Shown in pieces: positions 27,206 through 35,643 of a stretch of 64,000 nucleotides of DNA (positions within the stretch are counted from its first letter, which is position 1; every line of letters begins with the position of its first letter). The DNA is from Sphingopyxis sp. MSC1_008 (GTDB lineage: Bacteria; Pseudomonadota; Alphaproteobacteria; Sphingomonadales; Sphingomonadaceae). The position numbers were made by a program, and so were the translations under genes. The notes below the pieces were generated by a model. The model was not told the DNA's origin. It saw nothing but the letters and a program-made list of their open reading frames with translations, and did no database searches. The stretch covers positions 62,001 through 126,000 of the forward strand of contig NZ_JALPRD010000002.1 in the NCBI RefSeq assembly GCF_023197165.1, read 5' to 3'.

Positions 27206-28033
27206 ATGCGTATCGGAATCGTCGCCCCCAGCACCCCCATATTGCCCGACGATGCGGAGGCCGTCCGTGCGGTCGTCAGCCTCGGCTACCCCGGCGTCGA
27301 GCTGGAATTCGATCCGCAGTGCTTTGCCGTTGCCGGCCATTTCGCGAGCGAGGATGCGCAGCGGCTCGCCGCGCTGGTGACGATGGCGAACCGCGCCGAC
27401 ATCGATGCGATCTGGTTCGCGCGCGGCGGCTATGGCGCGTGCCGGATCGCGGAGGCAGCCGTCGCGGCGATGGAACCGGTGGCGCGCGGCAAGGCTTTCC
27501 TCGGCTTTTCGGATCAGGGAAATTTGCTCGGCTGCCTATATCGCGAGGGTTTTGACCATGTCGCGCATGGGCCGATGGTTGCAGACATCCGGCGCGAGGG
27601 CGGCGACGTGACGGTGCAGCGCGCGCTGGACTGGCTCGTTGCCCGCGATCCGGGGGCGTGCGAGGCGGGGCTCACGCATGGCGCGCGCCACGCCGCGTTC
27701 AACCTGATGACGCTGTCGATGATGCTCGGCACCCCCCTCGAACCCGACCTGTCGGGCCATATTCTGCTGGTCGAGGAGGTCAGCGAATATCTCTATGCCT
27801 TCGATCGCGTGTTTTTCCATGTCACCAGCGTCCTTGCCGGGCGCGGGCTGGCGGGGTTGCGATTGGGGCGGGTCAGCGATGTTCCAGAGAATGACCGGCC
27901 ATTCGGCATCGAGGCCGAAGCGATTGCGCGTTATTGGTGCGAGCGCAACGGAATAGCTTGGCTGGGCCGCGCCGACATCGGGCACGATGGGGACAACAAG
28001 GTCGTGCCCTTCGGCTTGCATCGCGCGGGGTGA
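27206..28033 (+). CDS. LD-carboxypeptidase, peptidase S66 (LdcA-like)
   Basis: This 275-residue protein matches the S66 LD-carboxypeptidase family, which trims the terminal D-Ala from muropeptide tetrapeptides to give tripeptides for recycling. The likely catalytic residues are S102 in GFSDQGN, a Glu at 190/191 (LLVEEVSEYLY) and H260 (ADIGHDGDNK). FARGGYGACR is also conserved in the family. ATG 27206 is chosen; the longer frame only covers the repeat. The signal for export is absent, fitting a cytoplasmic recycling enzyme. Confidence 0.85.
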   Translation: MRIGIVAPSTPILPDDAEAVRAVVSLGYPGVELEFDPQCFAVAGHFASEDAQRLAALVTMANRADIDAIWFARGGYGACRIAEAAVAAMEPVARGKAFLGFSDQGNLLGCLYREGFDHVAHGPMVADIRREGGDVTVQRALDWLVARDPGACEAGLTHGARHAAFNLMTLSMMLGTPLEPDLSGHILLVEEVSEYLYAFDRVFFHVTSVLAGRGLAGLRLGRVSDVPENDRPFGIEAEAIARYWCERNGIAWLGRADIGHDGDNKVVPFGLHRAG

Positions 28034-28055
28034 AGGAATAGGCGCGAAACCCTTC

Positions 28056-28146
28056 CGTCGCCCCTGCGAAGGCAGGGGCCGCTGTCGGCTCTAGGCCGAC
28101 GGCGCGGAACAAAACTCCAGCGGCCCCCGCCTTCGCGGGGGCGACG
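28056..28146. repeat. 91-bp palindromic intergenic repeat
   Basis: Two near-identical inverted arms (28056-28084 and 28118-28146) share the pattern CGTCGCCCC...GGGGCCGCTG, with a small inner GTCGGC/GCCGAC hairpin between. It fills the space between the LD-carboxypeptidase and fabD, as sphingomonad REP-like elements do, and could end transcripts or protect RNA ends. Confidence 0.7.
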
Positions 28147-28161
28147 ATAAAGGGCAGGGTC

Positions 28162-29100
28162 ATGCGCGCATTCATTTTTCCGGGTCAGGGCAGTCAGGCC
28201 GTCGGCATGGGCAAGGCCTTGTCGGACGCTTCGCCGGTCGCGCGCGAAGTGTTTCAGGAGGTCGACGACGCGCTCGGCCAGAAGCTATTCCAGCTGATGA
28301 GCGAAGGACCGGCGGAAGATCTGATGCTCACCGAGAATGCCCAGCCCGCGATCATGGCCAATGCCGTCGCGACGCTGCGCGTGCTCGAAAAGGAAGGCGG
28401 AGTGACGCTCTCGGCTAAGGCCGATTATGTCGCGGGCCACAGCCTTGGCGAATATAGCGCACTTTGCGCCGCCGGCGCGTTCGACCTCGCGACCACCGCT
28501 CGCCTCCTCAAGACGCGCGGGCAGGCGATGCAGGCGGCGGTGCCCGTCGGCGTCGGCGCGATGGCCGCGCTGATTGGTGCGGATATCGAATCGGCGCAGA
28601 AACTCGCCGATGCCGCGGCCGAAGGCGAGGTATGCACCGTCGCCAACGATAATGATCCGACGCAGGTCGTGATCTCGGGCCACAAGGGCGCGATTGAGCG
28701 CGCGGTCGCGCTGGTCAAGGATTTCGGTATCAAGCGCGGGCTGCTGCTGCCCGTCTCGGCGCCTTTCCATTGTCCGTTGATGCAGCCCGCGGCCGACGCG
28801 ATGGCCGAGGCGCTTGGCGCCAACGCACCCGTCGCTCCGCTCATCCCCGTTGTGGCGAATGTCACCGCCAGCCCGGTCAGCGACGCGGATGCGATCCGCG
28901 ACCTGCTCGTCCAGCAAGTCACCGGCCGCGTCCGCTGGCGCGAAAGCGTCGGCGCGATGGAGGGCATCGGCGTCACACAATTCGTCGAATTCGGCGGCAA
29001 GGTCCTCTCGCCGATGGTCAAGCGCAGCGCGAGCGAAGAGGTCGAGACGGTCAGCGTCATCTCGATGGACGACATCGAAGCGCTGCTGAAGACGCTCTAA
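28162..29100 (+). CDS. fabD: Malonyl-CoA:ACP transacylase
   Basis: This 312-residue enzyme moves malonyl from CoA to acyl carrier protein for fatty-acid synthesis. The start FIFPGQGSQAVGMGKAL gives the oxyanion-hole motif, and GHSLGEYSAL at 92-101 carries the active Ser94. PVSAPFHCPLM holds the partner His. It is followed 25 bases later by fabG. No acpP or fabF follows directly, unlike the common fabD-fabG-acpP order. Confidence 0.96.
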   Translation: MRAFIFPGQGSQAVGMGKALSDASPVAREVFQEVDDALGQKLFQLMSEGPAEDLMLTENAQPAIMANAVATLRVLEKEGGVTLSAKADYVAGHSLGEYSALCAAGAFDLATTARLLKTRGQAMQAAVPVGVGAMAALIGADIESAQKLADAAAEGEVCTVANDNDPTQVVISGHKGAIERAVALVKDFGIKRGLLLPVSAPFHCPLMQPAADAMAEALGANAPVAPLIPVVANVTASPVSDADAIRDLLVQQVTGRVRWRESVGAMEGIGVTQFVEFGGKVLSPMVKRSASEEVETVSVISMDDIEALLKTL

Positions 29101-29125
29101 TTACAAGATTTCAGGAGAAATTCAG

Positions 29126-29866
29126 ATGTTCGATCTCACCGGCATGACTGCCCTCGTTACCGGCGCTTCGGGGGGCATCGGCTCGGCCATTGCGCAGGCG
29201 CTCGCGGCGCAGGGCGCGCGGCTCGCGGTTTCGGGCTCCAACGCTGACAAGCTCAATGCCTTTCGCGATACGCTCGGCGGCGATCATGTTGCGTTGCCGT
29301 GCAACCTCGGCGACGCGACCGCGGTCGATGCGCTCGTACCCTCGGCGGTCGAAGCGCTCGGGCAGCTCGACATCCTCGTCAACAATGCCGGGGTAACGCG
29401 CGACAATCTGATCCTGCGCATGAAGGACGACGAATGGTCGGACGTCATCCGTATCAACCTCGAGGCCAATTTCCGCCTCGCGCGCGCCGCTGCCAAGCCG
29501 ATGATGAAGGCGCGCTTCGGACGCATCATCTCGGTCACCAGCGTCGTTGGCGCGACGGGCAATCCGGGGCAGGCGAACTATGCCGCGTCGAAAGCGGGCG
29601 TCACCGGCATGACCAAGGCGCTGGCACAGGAACTCGCGAGCCGCGGTGTCACCGCGAACTGCGTCGCGCCGGGCTTTATCGCGACCGCGATGACCGACGA
29701 CCTGCCCGACGCGCAGAAGGAGGCGCTCAACCAGCGCATCCCCGCCGGCCGGATGGGTGAGGGGAGCGATATCGCCGCCGCCGTCGTCTATCTGGCGTCG
29801 AAGGAAGCGGGCTATGTCACCGGTCAGACATTGCATGTGAACGGCGGGATGGCCATGCTGTCCTGA
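29126..29866 (+). CDS. fabG: 3-oxoacyl-ACP reductase
   Basis: This 246-residue short-chain dehydrogenase reduces beta-ketoacyl-ACP with NADPH. The cofactor motif GASGGIGSA lies near the start, with NNAGVTRDN in the middle. The catalytic S139, Y152 and K156 are all visible (SVTSVVG and YAASKAG). AGGAG is just upstream of ATG 29126. It forms a pair with fabD. Confidence 0.95.
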   Translation: MFDLTGMTALVTGASGGIGSAIAQALAAQGARLAVSGSNADKLNAFRDTLGGDHVALPCNLGDATAVDALVPSAVEALGQLDILVNNAGVTRDNLILRMKDDEWSDVIRINLEANFRLARAAAKPMMKARFGRIISVTSVVGATGNPGQANYAASKAGVTGMTKALAQELASRGVTANCVAPGFIATAMTDDLPDAQKEALNQRIPAGRMGEGSDIAAAVVYLASKEAGYVTGQTLHVNGGMAMLS

Positions 29867-29900
29867 CGGGTCGCACCTTTAAGGGCGGAAGGATTCGTCG

Positions 29901-30440
29901 ATGCACAAGGGTCTGACGGCGGGCGTTGCGCTGGCCTTGGCGATGCTGCCGGGCGTGGTTCGGGCGCAGGAAGGCGAGAAGTTCGATTGCGTCGTCACCT
30001 CGGTTCCGGGCGGCACTAAGGACGCGATCGGCGCCGCGATGGCGGGTGGCGGCGACGAAGCATCGCGCGAGGCCCTGTTCAAACAGCTTGGCGCGGTCAC
30101 CGACGATTGCGTTACGCGTCATGGCATCGCGGCCGAGCAAAAGGCCGTCTATTTCGACTACAGCCTCGCGCGCATTTCGCGCGAATGGCTGATGGGCGAC
30201 ATCGCAAAACTCGGGCTGGCGGGTGTGATCGTCGACAAGGCGCTCGATTTTGGTCCCGGCGGCGCGAACCCCGATCTGTCGGGCGACATGACCGAGGATC
30301 AGATTATGAAGATCGTCCAGGCCTATATCGAAAGCGGCGTCGACATCGAAAAGGTCGACGGCACCGCGTGGGAAAAGGTCGGTGCCTATGCGGCGGCGAC
30401 CTCGATCTACTGGAACAAGCGCAAGCTGCTCGCCTTTTGA
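29901..30440 (+). CDS. Small secreted hypothetical protein
   Basis: I do not recognise this 179-residue protein. Residues 1-22 look like a signal peptide ending in GVVRAQ, so it is likely periplasmic. Two Cys residues (CVVTS and DDCVTRHG) could form a disulfide. The rest is helical with no membrane segment and no clear catalytic motif. It follows fabG by 34 bases, with GGCGGAAGG upstream of ATG, so it could be co-transcribed. Confidence 0.65.
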   Translation: MHKGLTAGVALALAMLPGVVRAQEGEKFDCVVTSVPGGTKDAIGAAMAGGGDEASREALFKQLGAVTDDCVTRHGIAAEQKAVYFDYSLARISREWLMGDIAKLGLAGVIVDKALDFGPGGANPDLSGDMTEDQIMKIVQAYIESGVDIEKVDGTAWEKVGAYAAATSIYWNKRKLLAF

Positions 30441-30448
30441 ACGCGAAC

Positions 30449-30479
30449 GGGCCGGATCCGGTTGAACCGGACCCGGCCC
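30449..30479. terminator. Possible terminator hairpin between convergent genes
   Basis: An almost perfect 31-base hairpin (arms starting GGGCCGGAT and ending GGACCCGGCCC) lies between the secreted protein and the convergent ZnuD-like receptor. No T-run follows on either strand, so it would be a weak or factor-assisted terminator. Confidence 0.4.
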
Positions 30480-30501
30480 TCGGGACGAGCGGAGAGAGGG
30501 G

Positions 30502-32628
30502 TTAGAAGCTCGCCCGGGCTGTCAGCCGGAAATCGCGGCCGGCCAGTGGCACATAATCCTTTGTAAAGCTCGCGTGGCGGCGCGCTTCGACGTCGAAGAT
30601 ATTGTTCGCCGACAGGCTAAGCGTCAGATTCTTCGTATCGGGAAGCGGGCGCCAGCTGATCGAGGCGTTGACCAAGGTGAAGCCGTCGGTCGGCGTTTCG
30701 AACTGCGCGACGCGCGTCTGATCGTCGGTCCATTCGACCTCGACCCGCGCATCGACGCGTTCACCTTGCGCCTCGAGCCCGCCCAGCACTCGGAGCGCCG
30801 GGATGCGCGGGACGTTGCGGTCGAGCCCGGCATTCTTGATCTTCGCGCGCGTCATGTCGGCGGTGACGTCGCCGACGATGTTGAACCCGCCGATCTGCGC
30901 CAGCCGCGCGCTCGCCTCGGCTTCGAAGCCATAGACGCGCGCGTCGCGCTGGAAATATAGGAAGACGGGCAACTCATCTACTTCCGCGCCGGTCGCGGCC
31001 GAATAGATGAAATTGTCGAACCAGTTCGAATAGCCGGTCAGGCTGAGGTTGAACGCGTCGGTCTTGATCTTGAACGACGCTTCGGCGCCCCAGTTCGATT
31101 CGCGCTTTAAATTTGGGTCGCCAAGCTCGAAGCTCTGCGTCGCGATGTGCGGACCGTTCGACAGCAATTCCTCGGCCGACGGCGCGCGGACCGCGCGCGA
31201 TACCGAGACGCCGAATTTCGCGCCCTCGAATATGTCATAGGTTGCGCCGAGCGCGCCCGAAAAGCTGTCGAAGCTGCGCTCGAAGCCCACCGTCTGCGCG
31301 CGCACATTGGTCTTTTCGTACCGCGCCGCGGCTTCGAGCCCGAGCGGGCCCATCGTATATTCCTGCAGCGTGAAGAGCGCGAATTGGTCGGTCAGGTTGC
31401 GCGGCACGAACGCCTCGGCACCGACGGCGTCGAAGTCGCGGTGGCTGTATTGCACCCCGCTCGCGCCGCGCCAGCCGCCGCGGTCGTTCTGCGCCAGCTC
31501 GATCCGGCCTTCGACGCCCTGGTTGGTAAAGACGGTGCCGACCTCGTCGCCTTCGAACTCGGTGTGCTTGTAATCGGCAAAGCCCGCACGGATGCGCAGC
31601 TTGTCGAAAAAGCCGTCGCCCAGTTCGACTTCGCCGCGCAGGTCGGCTCGCCATTGCTTCATGCCGATGGTGACGGGGCCTTCGCCATGCTCATGGCCGC
31701 CCGCTTCTTCCTCACCGCCATGATCGTGCGCGGTGTTCGGCCGGTCGGGCACGCCATAATTGGTGTCGAAATAGCCGATCGAAATGCCGAGCTGGCCGCC
31801 GTCGTTGATCAGCGAGATGCCGCCGCCGGCGGTCCAGGTCTCGCTTTGGGTGTTGTCGATCTTGCCGCGCTTGCCCGCCTGTGCCGTCAGTTCGGCCGCT
31901 TCGTCGAGGTGCCCGTCCTCGACCGCATGTTCGGCGAGGTGAAGCAGGTCGCCGCGAATGTCGGGGGCATAGACGAAGCCGCCGGTGCGGGTGTCGCCCG
32001 TCTTGCGCCAGCTGCCGTCGACATGCGCGACGATCTGTGGGCTCAGCGCGACGTCGATCGAGCTGCCGATATTGCGATCGTTCGCCGCGGTCGCATAGCC
32101 GCCGATCGCGTCGATATGGACATGATCGGCGGGGACTTTCCTCGGGATGCGGCGGTCGAACATATTCACCGCGCCGCCGATCGCCTGGCTGCCGAACAGC
32201 AGCACAGCGGGGCCGCGCAGGATTTCGATGCGCTCGACGGTGAGGGGGTCGATGGTGACCGCATGGTCGGCGGAGGTGTTCGACGCGTCGATCGACCCGA
32301 TGCCGTCGGTCAGCACGCGCACACGTTCGCCCGAAAAGCCGCGGAGGACGGGGCGCGATGCGCCCGGCGAGAAGCTCGTCGCCGACACGCCCGGTTGCCG
32401 TGTGAGTGTGTCGCCGATCTGGCCGCGAATATCGCGCGCCAGCTCGTCGCCCTCGAGCACCGACACATTGCCGAGGATGTCGAGGCTGCGGACGTAAGGC
32501 GCGGTGACGACGATCGGCTCGCCGGTATGCACATCATCGTCGCTGCCCGCGGCGGGGCGGTCCTGCGCAAAGGCGGGGGCAGCGAGGAAGATGGCAAAGG
32601 TGAAACCGGCAGAGCAAAGCAAACGCAT
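30502..32628 (-). CDS. znuD: TonB-dependent zinc receptor, ZnuD-like
   Basis: This 708-residue outer-membrane receptor has a 21-residue signal peptide, a TonB-box-like PIVVTAPYV, a plug with RPVLRGFSGERVRVLTDGI and VERIEILRGPAVLLFGSQA, and a barrel. A His/Glu-rich extracellular stretch near residue 300 (HDHGGEEEAGGHEHGEG) resembles the metal-binding loop of ZnuD receptors for zinc. The candidate Zur site in the upstream promoter supports zinc regulation. Its C-terminus ends in Phe, as in outer-membrane proteins. It is divergent from cysK. Confidence 0.85.
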   Translation of the reverse strand: MRLLCSAGFTFAIFLAAPAFAQDRPAAGSDDDVHTGEPIVVTAPYVRSLDILGNVSVLEGDELARDIRGQIGDTLTRQPGVSATSFSPGASRPVLRGFSGERVRVLTDGIGSIDASNTSADHAVTIDPLTVERIEILRGPAVLLFGSQAIGGAVNMFDRRIPRKVPADHVHIDAIGGYATAANDRNIGSSIDVALSPQIVAHVDGSWRKTGDTRTGGFVYAPDIRGDLLHLAEHAVEDGHLDEAAELTAQAGKRGKIDNTQSETWTAGGGISLINDGGQLGISIGYFDTNYGVPDRPNTAHDHGGEEEAGGHEHGEGPVTIGMKQWRADLRGEVELGDGFFDKLRIRAGFADYKHTEFEGDEVGTVFTNQGVEGRIELAQNDRGGWRGASGVQYSHRDFDAVGAEAFVPRNLTDQFALFTLQEYTMGPLGLEAAARYEKTNVRAQTVGFERSFDSFSGALGATYDIFEGAKFGVSVSRAVRAPSAEELLSNGPHIATQSFELGDPNLKRESNWGAEASFKIKTDAFNLSLTGYSNWFDNFIYSAATGAEVDELPVFLYFQRDARVYGFEAEASARLAQIGGFNIVGDVTADMTRAKIKNAGLDRNVPRIPALRVLGGLEAQGERVDARVEVEWTDDQTRVAQFETPTDGFTLVNASISWRPLPDTKNLTLSLSANNIFDVEARRHASFTKDYVPLAGRDFRLTARASF

Positions 32629-32645
32629 AAGGGGAGAGTCCTGTT

Positions 32646-32689
32646 GTTATAGCGACCTGTCGGCGCACCCAGTAATGATATACTGTTAC
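32646..32689 (-). promoter_or_regulatory. Candidate Zur operator and promoter of the ZnuD-like gene
   Basis: An 18-bp imperfect palindrome, GTAATGATATACTGTTAC (32672-32689), has the GTAA...TTAC ends and AT core of Zur-type boxes. On the minus strand it overlaps a -35-like TTACTG, and a -10-like TATAAC follows 18 bases later (32651-32646). Zinc-bound Zur would block this promoter. Confidence 0.45.
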
Positions 32690-32816
32690 AATCGCAACCC
32701 TTGACGTGGCTTCCGGCTGTCGTTCGTCGGACGTCGATGCCCGTTGGTCGACAAAGGCCGAACATTGGCAGGGCAAGCGAAGCTGTCTTGCGGGGCCGCG
32801 GACGCCGCCCTAGATC

Positions 32817-33812
32817 ATGCTAATGACTATTGCTGCAAACAGCCTCGACCTCATCGGCAACACCCCGCTGGTGCTGCTCAAGGGGCCGAGCGAAGCCACC
32901 GGCTGCGAAATCTGGGGCAAGTGCGAATATGCCAACCCCGGCGGATCGGTGAAGGACCGCGCCGCGCTCTATATCGTCCGCGATGCCGAAGCGAATGGAA
33001 GCCTGCGCCCCGGCGGCACGATCGTCGAAGGGACCGCGGGCAACACCGGCATCGGGCTGGCGCTCGTCGGCAATGCATTGGGCTACAAGACGATCATCGT
33101 CATGCCCGACAACCAGAGCGCCGAGAAAATGGCGACGATCCGGGCGCTCGGTGCCGAACTGGTGCTCGTGCCGCCCGCGCCCTTCGCCAACCCCGGCCAT
33201 TTCGTCCACACCTCGCGCCGCATCGCCGAGGAAACCGATAATGCGATCTGGGCGAACCAGTTCGACAATATCGCCAACCGCAAATCGCACATCTTCGGCA
33301 CTGCCGAGGAAATCTGGGAACAGATGGACGGCCGCATCGACGGTTTCACCTGCGCGGCGGGCACCGGCGGCACGATCGCCGGGACCGGGCTGGGGCTGAA
33401 AGCGCATAATATCGACATCGTCATCGCGCTCACCGACCCGCACGGCGCGGGGCTTTATAATTATTATCAGTGCGGCGAACTGCGCGCCGAAGGCAACAGC
33501 GTCGCCGAGGGGATCGGTCAAAACCGTATCACCGCCAATCTCGACGGCGCGCCGATCGATACGCAGTTCCGCATTTCGGATGCCGAGGGGCTCGCGGTGG
33601 TCCGGCAATTACTCGACGAGGAGGGGCTGTGCCTTGGCCTGTCGTCGGGGATCAACGTCGCCGGGGCGATGGCGCTCGCGCGGCAGCTGGGCCCGGGCAA
33701 GCGCATCGCAACGATCCTGTGCGACAGCGGGTTCCGCTATCTCTCGACGCTCTTCAACCCCGAATGGCTGGCGAGCAAAGGACTGGAGACGCCAAAGGAG
33801 ACGAGCGCATGA
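32817..33812 (+). CDS. cysK: Cysteine synthase A
   Basis: This 331-residue PLP enzyme makes cysteine from O-acetylserine and sulfide. The PLP lysine is in NPGGSVKDRAA (K46 from ATG 32817). EGTAGNTGIGLAL is the substrate/phosphate loop, with GTAG in place of the more usual PTSG. GTGGTIAGTG and a C-terminal CDSGFRYLST complete the fold. ATG 32823 is an equally good start. The gene is divergent from the ZnuD-like gene and overlaps a small membrane protein gene by four bases (ATGA). Confidence 0.92.
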   Translation: MLMTIAANSLDLIGNTPLVLLKGPSEATGCEIWGKCEYANPGGSVKDRAALYIVRDAEANGSLRPGGTIVEGTAGNTGIGLALVGNALGYKTIIVMPDNQSAEKMATIRALGAELVLVPPAPFANPGHFVHTSRRIAEETDNAIWANQFDNIANRKSHIFGTAEEIWEQMDGRIDGFTCAAGTGGTIAGTGLGLKAHNIDIVIALTDPHGAGLYNYYQCGELRAEGNSVAEGIGQNRITANLDGAPIDTQFRISDAEGLAVVRQLLDEEGLCLGLSSGINVAGAMALARQLGPGKRIATILCDSGFRYLSTLFNPEWLASKGLETPKETSA

Positions 33813-34207
33813 GCGTGCGGATCGAAATTCCCTCTTCGCCCAAAGAGACCCCGCCGCCGCCCGCCGCCGCGCCCGTCAACGACACGATGCGCCGCTTACA
33901 GATTGGCATTGCCGGGGTGCTCACGGTGCTGCTTCTCGTCGGCATGGCCGGGCTGATCGGCGATCGCGCCCGGCAAAGCGCGGCCGGCGACATCGCCGCC
34001 ACCGCCGAGGTCAAGATGCCGGGAGATGAAGAGAAAACCAGCGGCGCGCCGTTGGAAGAGCTGGGCGTTCAGGCGGTGTCGCCCTCGTCGAAGGATGAAA
34101 ATGCCGCGACCCCGGTAAAGGTGCCGCAGGCGACGCCACCGTCTTCGACCGTGCCCGACCTCGAACCCGACCCCGCACTCCAGCGCGCGCGCCAGTCGAA
34201 CCAGTGA
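33809..34207 (+). CDS. Small single-pass membrane protein
   Basis: I do not recognise this 132-residue protein. A Pro/Ala-rich N-terminus (about 1-27) is followed by one hydrophobic helix at about 30-50 (LQIGIAGVLTVLLLVGMAGL) and a hydrophilic, acidic tail with many Pro and Ser. It looks like an anchored protein with a flexible periplasmic arm. It overlaps both cysK and the next gene by four bases, so it is part of one coupled unit. Confidence 0.65.
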   Translation: MSVRIEIPSSPKETPPPPAAAPVNDTMRRLQIGIAGVLTVLLLVGMAGLIGDRARQSAAGDIAATAEVKMPGDEEKTSGAPLEELGVQAVSPSSKDENAATPVKVPQATPPSSTVPDLEPDPALQRARQSNQ

Positions 34208-35367
34208 CGGCGGCATCGCGCCGGCCCATGCTGCGCGCTTTCACTATCACTGCCGCGATCGTCGCGCTGGCGTGGGTTGCGGGTGGGCAGGTGCTGCTGG
34301 GCCGTATCGATCCGGCGCTCGCGGTCCCGCTGCTCGCGCCCCCGATGCTGCTTTTGGCCTGGTGGCAGCGCGGCGAATCCATCGCGGTGCGGCGGCGTGC
34401 CGGCTTTCTTACTCTCGCGCTGGTCGCGGTAATACAGACTTCGCTCGGCATCACTCTCGCCGGCTCGGCGGCGTGGTTGCAACTGCTCGTGACGATCATT
34501 GCGGGGGGCGTCGCGGCATGGCTGGCGGACCGGCTCCTCCAATGGCGCAGCCGGTATAAAGTGCTGCCGTGGCTCGCCGGATTTCTGCTCGTGGTTGGCT
34601 GGTTCGGCGCAGGGCACGCGCTGCTGGCGGCCCTCTATCGCCCTGCGCCGGCTTCGGCGCGCGCGCCCGCGGTCACCATCCTCACCGGCCTGCCGCTGCG
34701 CTGGTCGGCAGGCCCGAGTATCGCGGCGATGATCGCCGAAGGGACGAATGACGATCCCGCGCTCGCGCGGCTGATCGCGGCCGGTCCGGTGTCGCTCGTC
34801 GACAGTCTCGCCGATCATGTGCCGCCGCCGGGCGGAACGCTGCTGATCGCGCACCCGCGCGCGCTCGCGCCGCAGGAACTCGTCGCGATCGATGCGTTCG
34901 TGCGCGGCGGAGGGCGCGCGGTCATACTCGCCGATGGGCTGTCGGGCTGGCCGGCGCGCCATCCGCTCGGCGATCCACGCAATCCGCCGGTGACGAGCTT
35001 GCTGACGCCGCTGCTCGACCATTGGGGCGTGACGCTCGGCTCCGCGCCCGCGCAGGAGAGCAAGCCGCTGCCGGTCGATGTCGGCGGCGCGCGCCTTCGC
35101 CTGTTCAGCGCAGGACGTTTGGAGCATCTTCCGTCAGCGTGCCGGGCCTACGCCGGTCGTCGCGTGGCGCAATGCCGGATCGGGCAGGGCGAGGTCTGGC
35201 TGGTGGGCGATGCCGACCTGCTCTTTGCCCCGCTCTGGCAACCGCTTGTTCCCGGCGCGACGCACCTGCGCCAAGCCGATACGATGGAATGGCTGTCGGC
35301 CCGCCTGTGGCGCGGTGCCGGAAACGGCTTGCTGCATCCGCTCTGGATTCGCGCCCGCGCCGCCTGA
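34204..35367 (+). CDS. Membrane protein with a GldG-like / DUF4350-like domain
   Basis: This 387-residue protein has four or five N-terminal hydrophobic helices (residues about 10-145) and then a soluble part with LLIAHPRALAPQELVAIDAFVRGGGRAVIL, typical of the GldG/ABC-type auxiliary fold also seen in DUF4350 proteins. No ABC ATPase is next to it. Function is unknown. It ends 276 bases before mraZ; the context (cysK unit before, dcw after) does not settle its job. Confidence 0.55.
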   Translation: MTAASRRPMLRAFTITAAIVALAWVAGGQVLLGRIDPALAVPLLAPPMLLLAWWQRGESIAVRRRAGFLTLALVAVIQTSLGITLAGSAAWLQLLVTIIAGGVAAWLADRLLQWRSRYKVLPWLAGFLLVVGWFGAGHALLAALYRPAPASARAPAVTILTGLPLRWSAGPSIAAMIAEGTNDDPALARLIAAGPVSLVDSLADHVPPPGGTLLIAHPRALAPQELVAIDAFVRGGGRAVILADGLSGWPARHPLGDPRNPPVTSLLTPLLDHWGVTLGSAPAQESKPLPVDVGGARLRLFSAGRLEHLPSACRAYAGRRVAQCRIGQGEVWLVGDADLLFAPLWQPLVPGATHLRQADTMEWLSARLWRGAGNGLLHPLWIRARAA

Positions 35368-35480
35368 GTCGGGCGTATCCGCCCCGATCTGCCCCGATCG
35401 AAGCCTGTCCCGCAGTGCCGCCGAGCGCTGTGCGACCGGTATTTACCCAATTCGGAGGTCATTTTGCGGTAAATGGGGGT

Positions 35481-35530
35481 TAGATTCCCTATTTCACCCT
35501 AAATTACCCCTTTCCACCCCGATCTATAGT
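35481..35530 (+). promoter_or_regulatory. MraZ operator (four 10-bp repeats) and mraZ promoter
   Basis: Four consecutive 10-mers each end in CCC or CCCC: TAGATTCCCT, ATTTCACCCT, AAATTACCCC, TTTCCACCCC (35481-35520), with CCC at exactly 10-base steps. On the other strand these read as GGG repeats at 10-base spacing, the geometry of known MraZ sites (TGGG repeats). A -10-like TATAGT follows at 35525-35530, so binding would cover the -35 area. An ATTTACC/GGTAAAT inverted pair lies just upstream (35441-35475). No gene is visible in 35368-35643. Confidence 0.7.
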
Positions 35531-35643
35531 TGATACTCAGGAATCGGAGAGGGGCATTCTCCACCCGTGCCGAACCAGCTGGAATCATGCGATTCCGGGG
35601 ACGGGGAAGTTTTGCCCGGTGGCGCGATACGGGGGGCAGAGCG

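Noticed and set aside
34204..35367. ABC transporter operon
   Set aside because: Only a GldG-like membrane protein is seen; no ATPase gene with Walker motifs lies nearby.
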